A DNA stretch of 64,000 bases. Source: an uncultured Collinsella sp. (GTDB lineage Bacteria; Actinomycetota; Coriobacteriia; Coriobacteriales; Coriobacteriaceae). Below, piece after piece: positions 23,297-31,301 of the stretch; positions within the stretch are counted from its first letter, which is position 1, and every line of letters starts with the position of its first letter. The notes beneath the pieces were generated by a model. The model made no database searches, had not been told where the DNA came from, and was given only the letters and a program-made list of their open reading frames with translations. Location of the stretch: the NCBI GenBank assembly GCA_902465105.1, contig CABQLM010000002.1:1-64000 (forward strand). The letters are read 5' to 3'. The translations under genes were made by a program, and so were the position numbers.

Positions 23297-23402
23297 CCGA
23301 CACTTCTTTTCGCGCCCGCAGCCGCCTGCCGCCCCGCCCCTGACACTTCCTGACACCTATCAAAAAGTGTCAAAATAAACCCGTCTCTTTTGGTCGGTTT
23401 TG
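23297..23402. repeat. Composite repeat between the GH1 remnant and the rpiR-type gene
   Basis: The left part (CCGACACTTCTTTTCGC, then CTGACACTT and ATCAAAAAGTGTC) recurs upstream of intact bglA at 40674-40736. The right part (CAAAATAAACCCGTCTCTTT, then TGGTCGGTTT) repeats the right half of the palindrome upstream of hypF. Confidence 0.7.
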
Positions 23403-23420
23403 ATGGACGAAGGGGTTCGC

Positions 23421-24275
23421 ATGGATATTAAACGCAAAATTACCGATGCGCGGGGCCTTACCCCTACCGAGCAGCAGCTCGGCATCTCGGCCCTTGCCAT
23501 GGGTGAAGACATCCGCGGACTCTCCATTAAGGAATTCGCCGCACGCGCCAACGTTTCGGTCGCGAGCGTGCACCGCTTCTGCAAAAAGCTCGGCCTCGAG
23601 GGCTTCAAGGACCTCAAGGTCGAGCTCATCCGCCTGACAACCAAATCGGAAAACCGGCGCGACGTGGATATCAACTTTCCCTTCGATGCCACTTCCACAC
23701 CTGCGCAGGTTATGGAGCGCATGGAAGGGCTCTACCAGACCACGCTGGCCGAGACGCAGGAGTTGCTCAACCCCACGCAGCTTGACCACGCCGCCAGGCT
23801 CATCGCGAACGCCCGACAGGTCGACATCTACACGGGCTCGCACAACCTCTATCCAGCGGGAATGTTCCGCGATCGCCTGCTCTCCGCCGGTAAAAGCGCG
23901 ACGTGCCACGACAATGTCGAGGCCCAAGTGCGCACGGCGTTCGCCTCGGGCCCCGACCATGTGGCAATCGCCATCTCCTACAGCGGCCTTGCCCCCAACC
24001 TCAAGGACATCTTGCCGATCCTCAGCAGTCGGCATGTCCCGGTCATCGTCATCGGCACGCCTCATTGCGCGCGCATTCACCCTGGCTTTGCCGCCTACCT
24101 TACGGTGAGCGACCACGAGAGCATGACGCATCGCATCACACAGTTCGCAAGCCACATCGCCGTGCAATACGTGCTCGATTCGCTCTACAGCAGCTACTTC
24201 GCCAAAGACTACGCCCGCTGCTCCGAATTCCTTGAGCGCTCGTTCCCCTACACCCGCCTGCCCGGGCTCAAGTAG
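23421..24275 (+). CDS. RpiR/MurR-family transcriptional regulator
   Basis: A 284-aa sugar-responsive regulator. The N-terminal HTH_6 domain (residues 1-75) contains LSIKEFAARANVSVASVHRF. The SIS domain (about 110-245) has the sugar-phosphate pattern VDIYTGSHNLYPAGMF and VAIAISYSGLAPNLKDI. The ATG at 23421 follows GAAGGGG. It sits beside the decayed 6-phospho-beta-glucosidase and a PTS IIA gene, as RpiR regulators of beta-glucoside loci often do, so it may be an orphan left after the target genes were lost. The true ligand is unknown. Confidence 0.88.
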   Translation: MDIKRKITDARGLTPTEQQLGISALAMGEDIRGLSIKEFAARANVSVASVHRFCKKLGLEGFKDLKVELIRLTTKSENRRDVDINFPFDATSTPAQVMERMEGLYQTTLAETQELLNPTQLDHAARLIANARQVDIYTGSHNLYPAGMFRDRLLSAGKSATCHDNVEAQVRTAFASGPDHVAIAISYSGLAPNLKDILPILSSRHVPVIVIGTPHCARIHPGFAAYLTVSDHESMTHRITQFASHIAVQYVLDSLYSSYFAKDYARCSEFLERSFPYTRLPGLK

Positions 24276-24280
24276 CGACG

Positions 24281-24343
24281 AGCGTGGATAATTTCCCACT
24301 TTGAGCCCGCACACAGACCAAAACTGGGAGATTATCCACGCTC
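24281..24343. repeat. 63-nt hairpin after the rpiR-type gene
   Basis: GAGCGTGGATAATTTCCCA faces TGGGAGATTATCCACGCTC (19-base arms, two mismatches) over a 25-base loop, five bases after the rpiR stop. No T-run follows. It may be a further intergenic repeat family or a transcript 3' end. Confidence 0.7.
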
Positions 24344-24349
24344 ATTTCT

Positions 24350-24384
24350 GACTAGTCGTTGGGGACGTTCTTAAACGACTAGTC
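24350..24384. repeat. GACTAGTC palindrome, copy 1
   Basis: GACTAGTCGTT and AACGACTAGTC are perfect 11-base arms around GGGGACGTTCTTA. Related copies lie at 30367-30430, 59038-59066 and 62542-62574. Confidence 0.8.
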
Positions 24385-24551
24385 AAACAAGAACCCAATG
24401 ACCACCACGGCAACGCCGATGTTTTGGAAACGCCAGCGAGCGGGTCGCATTTGTGACAAGGTGACGTGAAACGAAAGGGCGCTGACCTTCTGGTCGCGCC
24501 CTTGAAGTTGAACGTCAGATTGTCCAAATGCGGCCCGTGCAGCGTCGAGCT

Positions 24552-24579
24552 GTTACGGCGTTTGGCAAAACGCCGTAAC
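24552..24579. repeat. 3'-end palindrome, copy 2 (pyrE stop)
   Basis: GTTACGGCGTTT and AAACGCCGTAAC are perfect 12-base arms around GGCA; the last base is shared with the pyrE stop codon. It has the geometry of a terminator stem but no T-run. It is the same sequence as at 20912-20939. Confidence 0.8.
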
Positions 24580-25262
24580 TACTCCTGAGCTCCGTACTGC
24601 TCGTAGTAGGCATCGATGGCAGTCTTGAGCTCGTCGTCAATGACGACCTTACCGTTGACCTCGTGGTTGTAGAGGGTCTCGACGACCTCGGCCATGGAGA
24701 CGATGCTCGCGACGGGGAAACCGTACTTGGCCTCAATCTCCTTCTGAGCGGTAGTCACGCCGCCCTTGCCGACCTCCATGCGGTTGAGGGACACGATCAG
24801 GCCCTTGATCTCGACATCGGCAGCAGCCTTGACCTTGGGATAGGTCTCGTCGATGGACTTGCCGCTGGTGGTGACGTCCTCGACCATGACCACGCGGTCG
24901 CCGTCCTGGGGCTCATAACCCAGCAGGTTGCCCTTATCGGCGCCGTGGTCCTTGGCCTCCTTGCGGTCGCAGCAGTACTTGACCTCCTTGCCGTACAGCT
25001 CGTGGTAGGCAATCGCGGTCACGACGGCCAGCGGAATACCCTTGTAGGCCGGTCCAAACAGCACGTCAAAGTCGTCGCCAAAGTTATCGTGGATGGCCTG
25101 GGCGTAATACTCGCCCAGCTTCTTGAGCTGATAGCCCGTCACGTAGGCGCCGGCGTTCATAAAGAACGGAGACTGGCGTCCGCTCTTGAGCGTAAAGCTG
25201 CCGAACTTAAGGACGTCGGACTCGACCATAAACTTGATGAACTCTTGCTTGTAAGCCTCCAT
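24579..25262 (-). CDS. pyrE: Orotate phosphoribosyltransferase
   Basis: Converts orotate and PRPP to OMP in pyrimidine synthesis. The 227-aa protein has the type-I PRTase signature VVMVEDVTTSGKSIDETYP (about residues 127-145), FTLKSGRQSPFFMNAGAY at the start (orotate contacts), LFGPAYKGIPLAV and the flexible-loop lysines in YCCDRKEAKDHGADKGNLLG. GAGGAGCCCGC precedes the ATG. It is a single gene with no other pyr gene nearby. Its stop lies at the edge of a perfect palindrome. Confidence 0.95.
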   Translation of the reverse strand: MEAYKQEFIKFMVESDVLKFGSFTLKSGRQSPFFMNAGAYVTGYQLKKLGEYYAQAIHDNFGDDFDVLFGPAYKGIPLAVVTAIAYHELYGKEVKYCCDRKEAKDHGADKGNLLGYEPQDGDRVVMVEDVTTSGKSIDETYPKVKAAADVEIKGLIVSLNRMEVGKGGVTTAQKEIEAKYGFPVASIVSMAEVVETLYNHEVNGKVVIDDELKTAIDAYYEQYGAQE

Positions 25263-25391
25263 GCGGGCTCCTCTCGTAATCGCGTACGTGCCCTTCAGTT
25301 TAACGCAGGCGAGGCGTCGATGCGGGCGGCTTTGGAGCCACGTAATTCTGTAAAAGCTTCGTCAGAGACGATGGTTTTCCGAACAATGGGG

Positions 25392-25420
25392 TTGACACGA
25401 TAAACCCCCTCGTCAAGAAT
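25392..25420 (+). promoter_or_regulatory. Candidate promoter of the mgtA transcript
   Basis: TTGACA (25392-25397) and AAGAAT (25415-25420) are 17 bases apart, about 280 bases before the mgtA ATG. This implies a long leader RNA. Confidence 0.5.
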
Positions 25421-25486
25421 ACGGGCGAATTAAAGCGGGTACGAGATACCCAATGCGCGCAGCGCCCGGCCTTAAGGAGGTGTGCC

Positions 25487-25558
25487 ATGGAAGGCAGCCA
25501 TAGTCGAAAAACCTGCATGTCGCCCTCGGCACGCCGCGAGGATTCCGTATTCGTATAA
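25487..25558 (+). CDS. Possible 23-codon leader peptide upstream of mgtA
   Basis: An ATG at 25487 follows the ideal ribosome site TTAAGGAGGTGTGCC. The frame encodes MEGSHSRKTCMSPSARREDS followed by VFV and a stop at 25558. It is basic, with no membrane segment. It lies in the putative mgtA leader, 140 bases before mgtA and just before a hairpin. In enteric bacteria mgtA is controlled by a short leader ORF, but this peptide shares no obvious sequence with MgtL and is not proline-rich. Whether it is translated is unknown. Confidence 0.4.
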   Translation: MEGSHSRKTCMSPSARREDSVFV

Positions 25559-25579
25559 GCGCCACCGGCAGATCGCCAA

Positions 25580-25616
25580 AACCACCACAAAGGTGCCTGT
25601 CCCCTTTGTGGTGGTT
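25580..25616. repeat. 37-nt ACCACCACAAAGG hairpin, copy 1
   Basis: AACCACCACAAAGG pairs with CCTTTGTGGTGGTT around TGCCTGTCC. The copy at 40746-40782 is its reverse complement. Here it lies inside the mgtA leader. Confidence 0.85.
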
Positions 25617-25699
25617 CGTGAGCACGACGTGAGCGACATCTAGGTTTTTTGCAACTCAATACGACACGTACGCTAACTCCCTTCAACAAGGAGGACCCT

Positions 25700-28468
25700 A
25701 TGCTGATGCTCAAAACCGCCACGGTACTCGAAGCTATCTCCAAGCGCCGCCGCACGACGCGCGCCGACGGTCACACCGGCCTTGCCAAGAACACCATATT
25801 CGCCGCCACCCATAGCACCGAGGACGCCCTCGTGCTGCTCGACGCCACGGCAAACGGCCTCACCGCCGAGCAGGCAACCGAGCGCCTGGACGCCTCCGGC
25901 CCCAACACCATCGAGGCGCCGACCAAGACGCTCGCCCGCCGCATCGCCGACGCGTTCATCGACCCCTTCGCCGGCATCCTCGCCGGGCTCGCTCTGATCT
26001 CGCTCTACATCGACGTGCTCGCCGTGCCCGAGCCGCAGCGCGACCCCTCCACGGTCATCGTCATCGGCATCATGCTGCTGGTATCAGGCGGCATGAAGTT
26101 TATCCAAGAAGCCCGCAGCGGCAATGCGGCAGAGGCCCTCAAGGACCTGGTCTCCAACACCTGCACCGCCCTGCGCGACGGCGAGCTCATCGAGATCCCC
26201 TTTGACGAGCTCGTCCCCGGCGATGTGATCCGCCTCTCTGCCGGCGATATGGTTCCGGCAGACGCCCGCATCATCACCGCGCGCGACCTGTTTGTGATCG
26301 AATCCGCACTCACCGGCGAGAGCGAGGCCGTCGAGAAGACCGCTGCCATCACCGTCGTCGAGGGTGCCGACGGCTCCGCGCTGCCGCTCTCTGCCTGCAA
26401 GAACATCGTCTTTACCGGCACCTCCGTGCAAAACGGCGCTGCCATGGCGCTTGTCGTTGCCACCGGTTCGGACACCTACCTGGGCGGCATCGCCAAGATG
26501 CTCAACGGGCGCGGCGAGAAGAGCGCGTTTGACCGCGGCGTCTCGAGCGTCTCCATGTTGCTCGTACGCCTCATGCTCGCTATGGCGCCGGCCGTCTTTG
26601 CCATCAACGCCGCCACCAAGGGTAACGTCATCGACGCGCTGCTGTTCGCCACGAGCGTAGCCGTGGGCATTACGCCGCAGATGCTCCCCGTCATCGTGAC
26701 CACGAGCCTGTCGCAGGGCGCCAAGGACCTCGCCCGTCGCCAGGTTATCGTCAAGGAACTGCCGGCAATCCAAAACCTGGGTGCCATGGACGTCCTGTGC
26801 TGTGACAAGACCGGCACCCTCACCGAAGACCGCATCGTGCTCGAGCGCTACCTCAACACCGATGGCGACGAGGACACGCGTGTGCTGCGCCATGCGTTTT
26901 TGAACAGCTTCTTCCAGACCGGTCTCAAAAACCTTATCGACCTGGCCGTAATCGACCGTGCCGATGTGACGCCCTCGACCGTCGTGCCCGATTCCATGTT
27001 GGGCCAGACTCTGCGCGACCGTTATACCAAGGTCGACGAGGTTCCCTTCGATTTTTCGCGCCGTCGCCTGAGCGTAGTTGTCGCCGGCTCCCAAGGCAAA
27101 ACCCAGATGGTTACCAAGGGAGCTGCCGAGGAAATGCTCGAGATCTGCTCCTTTATCGAGGTCAACGGTATCGCCCAGCCGCTCACCGAAGATAAGCTCG
27201 CCCAGATTCGCAAGCAGGTCGCCGATCTTAACGCCGAGGGCCTGCGCGTGATTGCCGTGGCGCAGAAGACCGATCCGCGCTGCGTGGGCGAGTTTGGCAT
27301 TGCCGATGAGTGCGACATGGTGCTGATGGGCTTTTTGGCCTTCCTCGATCCGCCTAAAGCAAGTGCCGCGGCCGCCGTCGCCACCCTTGCGGCCAAGGGC
27401 GTGGCGGTCAAGGTCCTGACCGGCGACAACGACCGCGTCGCCGCCACCGTCTGCGAGCAGATCGGCATCGACGCGAGCAGCGTTTTGCTCGGCTCCGAGA
27501 TCGATGCGCTCGACGACGCAGAGCTTGCCGAGCGTGCCGAGAAAACCCACCTCTTCGCCAAGCTCTCGCCGCTGCAGAAGGCGCGCCTAGTGCGCGTCAT
27601 GCGCGAGTTGCTCGGCCACACCGTGGGCTTTATGGGCGACGGCATTAACGACGCCGCCGCCATGCGTGCGAGCGACTGCGGCATCTCGGTCGATTCGGCC
27701 GTCGACATTGCCAAGGAATCCGCCGATATCATCTTGCTTCAGAAGGACCTGGGTGTGCTCGAGCGCGGCATCATCGAAGGCCGCCGCACCTACGGCAACC
27801 TACTCAAGTACCTCAAGACCACGGTGAGCTCCAACTTTGGCAACGTGCTGTCCGTGACCGTCGCGAGCCTGTTCTTGCCGTTTTTGCCCATGAGCGCCCT
27901 GCAGCTGGTGCTGCTGTCGCTCGTCTACGAGATCGTGTGCATCGCGCTGCCGTGGGACACCGTCGACGAAGCCTGGACTGCCCGTCCGCGTGCTTGGGAC
28001 GCCGCGTCTATCAAGGGCTTTATGCTCGAGCTGGGCCCCGTGAGCTCGCTGTTTGATATCGTGACCTTCGCTGTGCTCTTCTTTGTGGTGTGCCCCGCCG
28101 CCGTGGGCGCGAGCTGGGCCGAGCTTGCCGCCGCGGGCAACGTCACGGGTATGGCAACCTTCGCCGCGATCTTCCAGAGCGGCTGGTTTGTCGAGTCCAT
28201 GTGGTCGCAGACGCTCGTGATCCACATGCTGCGCTCGCCGCGCCTGCCGAACCCGTGCGACCACGCCGCCCCCGCGCTGTGCGTGCTCACCGTCCTGGGC
28301 TTGGCGCTTGTCACTTGGCTGCCGGCAAGCCCCATCGCCGATGCGCTGGGCCTCATGCCGCTGCCGCCGAGCTTCTTCGCGCTGCTCATCGGCATTGTTG
28401 CCTCTTACATCGCGCTCACCCAACTGGCCAAGCGCCGCTACATTGCCCGCCACGGTGAGCTGCTGTAG
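25700..28468 (+). CDS. mgtA: Magnesium-importing P-type ATPase (type IIIB)
   Basis: A 922-aa P-type ATPase of the MgtA/MgtB class, driving Mg2+ influx under limitation. The ATG at 25700 follows AAGGAGGACCCT; the upstream in-frame ATG is excluded. Seen: an N-terminal cation-ATPase domain, actuator loop SALTGESEAVEKTA, phosphorylation site LCCDKTGTLTEDRIVLERY, hinge TGDNDRVAATVCEQIG and GFMGDGINDAAAMRASDCGI, then a set of C-terminal membrane helices. CPx-type metal motifs are absent, arguing against a heavy-metal pump. A long leader with a small ORF and a hairpin precedes it. Confidence 0.93.
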   Translation: MLMLKTATVLEAISKRRRTTRADGHTGLAKNTIFAATHSTEDALVLLDATANGLTAEQATERLDASGPNTIEAPTKTLARRIADAFIDPFAGILAGLALISLYIDVLAVPEPQRDPSTVIVIGIMLLVSGGMKFIQEARSGNAAEALKDLVSNTCTALRDGELIEIPFDELVPGDVIRLSAGDMVPADARIITARDLFVIESALTGESEAVEKTAAITVVEGADGSALPLSACKNIVFTGTSVQNGAAMALVVATGSDTYLGGIAKMLNGRGEKSAFDRGVSSVSMLLVRLMLAMAPAVFAINAATKGNVIDALLFATSVAVGITPQMLPVIVTTSLSQGAKDLARRQVIVKELPAIQNLGAMDVLCCDKTGTLTEDRIVLERYLNTDGDEDTRVLRHAFLNSFFQTGLKNLIDLAVIDRADVTPSTVVPDSMLGQTLRDRYTKVDEVPFDFSRRRLSVVVAGSQGKTQMVTKGAAEEMLEICSFIEVNGIAQPLTEDKLAQIRKQVADLNAEGLRVIAVAQKTDPRCVGEFGIADECDMVLMGFLAFLDPPKASAAAAVATLAAKGVAVKVLTGDNDRVAATVCEQIGIDASSVLLGSEIDALDDAELAERAEKTHLFAKLSPLQKARLVRVMRELLGHTVGFMGDGINDAAAMRASDCGISVDSAVDIAKESADIILLQKDLGVLERGIIEGRRTYGNLLKYLKTTVSSNFGNVLSVTVASLFLPFLPMSALQLVLLSLVYEIVCIALPWDTVDEAWTARPRAWDAASIKGFMLELGPVSSLFDIVTFAVLFFVVCPAAVGASWAELAAAGNVTGMATFAAIFQSGWFVESMWSQTLVIHMLRSPRLPNPCDHAAPALCVLTVLGLALVTWLPASPIADALGLMPLPPSFFALLIGIVASYIALTQLAKRRYIARHGELL

Positions 28469-28553
28469 CAAACAAGCGGAAAACACCATGCCAGCCACCG
28501 ACGCCTCTGCCGACGTCGACACCGCTGTCGACGCCGCAACCTATCCCCTCAGC

Positions 28554-28620
28554 AGTTGCGGTGAAATAGTTCCTGTTTAAAGTCCCACGACTTTGATTTA
28601 GGGACTATTCCACCGCAACT
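28554..28620. repeat. 67-nt hairpin repeat, copy 2
   Basis: AGTTGCGGTGAAATAGTTCC pairs with GGGACTATTCCACCGCAACT around a 27-base loop. Arm and loop lengths equal those of copy 1 at 8066; the loop sequence is unrelated. It lies between converging mgtA and the LuxR-type gene. Confidence 0.85.
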
Positions 28621-28634
28621 TATTGGAGGATTAG

Positions 28635-30179
28635 CTAGTCTTGAGGCGTCCAGGACCAGAAGAAGTTGATCAGGGCCACACGCGAGGCGGTACCGGTCTT
28701 TTTGTTGATCGAGGAAATGTGGCGGTAGAGCGTGGAGCGCGAAAGGAAAAGCGTTGCGGCAATGTCCTGAACGCTCTGGTCCGAAACGACCAAGGCCTCA
28801 AGAATATCGCGCTCGCGCTCTGTAAGCCCAAAGGTGGTGACAAAGGCGTCGAGGCGCTCATCGGGCGTGAGCTCCGCTGCCTCCACGAGCGCAGAGTCGG
28901 GACATGCGGGCGCAAGATCCCCACCAAGATCGTCGGCAGCGAGCGCCAGCCCGTCCTGCATCACGGCATCATCGGTTCGTTGCCCCAACTGTCCCAGCAG
29001 CGTAATCGCAATACCCACAAACATCACGAGCGCCGCGCCGACCGCCGCCAGCACGTTTTGACTCGAGATAATCGCCACCGCCGGCGCCGTCACGAGCATC
29101 GAGCACACGTTATTGACGACGCGACCCATGCACGGCCAAAAATATGACCAGTGCGCATAGAGCGAGATAGCGGCGAATTTTGTGGTAAAGAACACCACGA
29201 AAAAACCCGAGCCCAGATAAAAGATGATCGTGGCAGCAAGCTCGTTGCCGCCATTGCCATCGATGATGAGCACAAAGAACGAAAGCGTGGACATTATGGC
29301 AGCGCATGTCATGCCGATATTCATATACGAACGACCGCGCAGGTCAAACAGGGCGCCGGCGACCAACGAACTCGCAACAAGCAGCAGGCACGGCCAGTCA
29401 CCCAAATCAACGGCTCCAAAAGCATGCAGGGTTGTGAGACCCGCGTTGAGGGCGGCGAATACGCCGGAAAGATACGCCGTCGCCACGGTCAGGCGAACTA
29501 TGGCGCGGCGGAACGCCGCCTTTGCCTCGGGGTCGTCATGCCACTTGGCGCCATATTCCAGAGCATCTACCGAAAGCCCGGCAACACTGGGTTCAAAGTT
29601 GGGATCGGACTCGTCGCGCAGCTTGGCGCGTCGGGCACCATGGAGCAACGCCACCTGCGCGATCGCGCAGATGACCAGAACAGCCTGCTGAGGAATGCCG
29701 ACAGGCATCACCATGTGGTTGAGAACCTGCACCAGAACGCCTATGGCGTAAGAAAGTGCGGCGGCGCGCGCCAAGCAAGGCGTCCGCGCAAAGCGCCGCG
29801 CAAAGTTTGCGTGAGCAGTCGATCCGCAGTAGCCCAGCGCGCAGCACGCCACCAAACCGCCGGCAATTACCACCTGAACCTGAACCGCCATAATCAACAG
29901 CAACAATGCCGCCACCAGCAAAACGCCTGTGATGTCGCTCGTCGCGTCGATGGCATGGGGACGGCGATAGTACAGAACGGGACGCACAAAAAAGCCAATC
30001 ACGCTCGCGCCGATGACAAGGCTCTCATAAATAACGACCTCGTTTGGAGACACGAACTCGGCCATGCGCGCATCAAAGAGATACTCGCAGGCCAAAAACG
30101 TGAAGAAAAACAGCGCCAAGCATATAATCTCCCGAATGCCCCGACGCAAATATGCGGTTGTGTCTCCCATGCCCCTCAT
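28635..30179 (-). CDS. Membrane-bound LuxR-family transcriptional regulator
   Basis: A 514-aa protein with about twelve hydrophobic segments (residues ~15-405) followed by a cytoplasmic LuxR/GerE helix-turn-helix (about 450-514: FGLTERERDILEALVVSD and VQDIAATLFLSRSTLYRHIS). The transmembrane half resembles an MFS-like bundle. This architecture is strongly expanded in Eggerthellaceae and Coriobacteriaceae, where such proteins often regulate a neighbouring metabolic cluster. There is no obvious partner here; mgtA converges from the left and the DUF4428 cassette diverges to the right. Start at 30179 is preferred (GGGGG upstream), with ATG 30170 as the alternative. Ligand and targets are unknown. 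Confidence 0.85.
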   Translation of the reverse strand: MRGMGDTTAYLRRGIREIICLALFFFTFLACEYLFDARMAEFVSPNEVVIYESLVIGASVIGFFVRPVLYYRRPHAIDATSDITGVLLVAALLLLIMAVQVQVVIAGGLVACCALGYCGSTAHANFARRFARTPCLARAAALSYAIGVLVQVLNHMVMPVGIPQQAVLVICAIAQVALLHGARRAKLRDESDPNFEPSVAGLSVDALEYGAKWHDDPEAKAAFRRAIVRLTVATAYLSGVFAALNAGLTTLHAFGAVDLGDWPCLLLVASSLVAGALFDLRGRSYMNIGMTCAAIMSTLSFFVLIIDGNGGNELAATIIFYLGSGFFVVFFTTKFAAISLYAHWSYFWPCMGRVVNNVCSMLVTAPAVAIISSQNVLAAVGAALVMFVGIAITLLGQLGQRTDDAVMQDGLALAADDLGGDLAPACPDSALVEAAELTPDERLDAFVTTFGLTERERDILEALVVSDQSVQDIAATLFLSRSTLYRHISSINKKTGTASRVALINFFWSWTPQD

Positions 30180-30366
30180 GGTTAACCCCCGGCCGCTCAA
30201 TTGTCTGGAAATCTATTTTAATAAAGAACCTATCTCAATATCGAAGCCAGGCTCGAAATGCTGCAAATTCGACCCCAGTCGTCCACATGACGCCGCGATT
30301 CTGAGCCGCATGGGCCAGAAGGGGCACGCGCGACCTCTAGCTCGACAAGGAGTGTCCCCAACTGTC

Positions 30367-30430
30367 ACTCATTTAAGTACGTCCCCAATGCGTGGCGGAA
30401 GAGTGTCCCCAACGACTAGTCAAAAATGAG
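30367..30430. repeat. GACTAGTC/TTTAAGTACGTCCCC repeat, copy 2
   Basis: CTCATTTAAGTACGTCCCC at the left and CCCCAACGACTAGTC followed by AAAAATGAG at the right, with CTCATTT/AAATGAG as outer arms. Both half-motifs recur at 59038-59066 and 24350-24384. The remainder of the 30180-30539 gap shows no gene. Confidence 0.65.
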
Positions 30431-30539
30431 CCATGTGTCCCAGTTGTGGAGACTCGTTGAGCCGTCTGGGTATCGTGAAAGATCGCGCGCTCGCCCATCA
30501 TCAAAAGTGACACACGCTACCAGTTGATGGGAGGCAGCC

Positions 30540-31277
30540 ATGGGCTTCTTTGACAAGATGTTCGAGAAGAAAGAGTGCGCGATTTGCGGTACTGAGCTAG
30601 GCCTTTTAGGAAAGACCAAGATCGATGAAGGCTACCTGTGCAAAGAGTGTGCCGGCAAGCTCTCCCCCTTCTTCCACGGCTATCGCTCCAGCTCTGCAGA
30701 CGACATCCGCGAGCAACTCGCCTACCGCGAGGCCAACGCCGAGCGCCTGACGTCCTTCAACCCCACACGCACGCTCTCTGCCGGGCGTACCAACATCATG
30801 CTCGACGAGGACGCAGGACTGCTGATCATTACCTCGCAGACGCGCTGGCGTGACGCCAACCCGGACATCATCGAGTTCTCGCAGGTACTCGGCTGTGACA
30901 TGGATATCGACGAGCATCGGACCGAGATCTATCGCGAGACCAAGGACGGCGAGCGCAAGAGCTACAATCCGCCGCGCTACGACCTGGATTACGACTTTAA
31001 CCTGACCATCCACGTCAACACGCCGTACTTTACCGAGATCAACCTGCGCGTAAACGACTCCACCATCGAGCAGCGCGGGTCCATCGAGTACCGCGAGGCC
31101 AAGCGCCAGGCAACCGAAGTCTGCGATGCGTTGGTGCAGCTGCGTCAGGAAACGCGCGACAGCGTCGCGGCCGCCAAGGCCCCCAAGACCGCGGTCACCT
31201 GCCCCTTCTGTGGCGCGACCACCATCCCCGATGCCAGTGGGCGCTGCGAATACTGTGGCGGCGCCATCGGCGCATAG
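30540..31277 (+). CDS. DUF4428-type zinc-ribbon protein
   Basis: A 245-aa protein with a DUF4428-like N-terminal treble-clef/zinc ribbon (CAICGTELGLLGKTKI then LCKECAGKL, residues ~13-41), a beta-rich central region (about 70-190) and a second zinc ribbon at the end (CPFCGATTIPDASGRCEYCG). GGGAGGCAGCC precedes the ATG. It starts a three-gene cassette with a zinc-ribbon membrane protein and an SPFH/zinc-ribbon protein, resembling in composition the Bacillus ydjFGHI (PspA/zinc ribbon/SPFH) arrangement. No catalytic motif is visible. A membrane-stress or scaffolding role is inferred from that analogy only. Confidence 0.75.
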   Translation: MGFFDKMFEKKECAICGTELGLLGKTKIDEGYLCKECAGKLSPFFHGYRSSSADDIREQLAYREANAERLTSFNPTRTLSAGRTNIMLDEDAGLLIITSQTRWRDANPDIIEFSQVLGCDMDIDEHRTEIYRETKDGERKSYNPPRYDLDYDFNLTIHVNTPYFTEINLRVNDSTIEQRGSIEYREAKRQATEVCDALVQLRQETRDSVAAAKAPKTAVTCPFCGATTIPDASGRCEYCGGAIGA

Positions 31278-31301
31278 CCCCCGGCACGGAAAGGACCGAT
31301 C

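Noticed and set aside
25420-25699. M-box riboswitch upstream of mgtA
   Set aside because: The conserved M-box core sequences were not recognised by eye; a covariance-model search would settle it.
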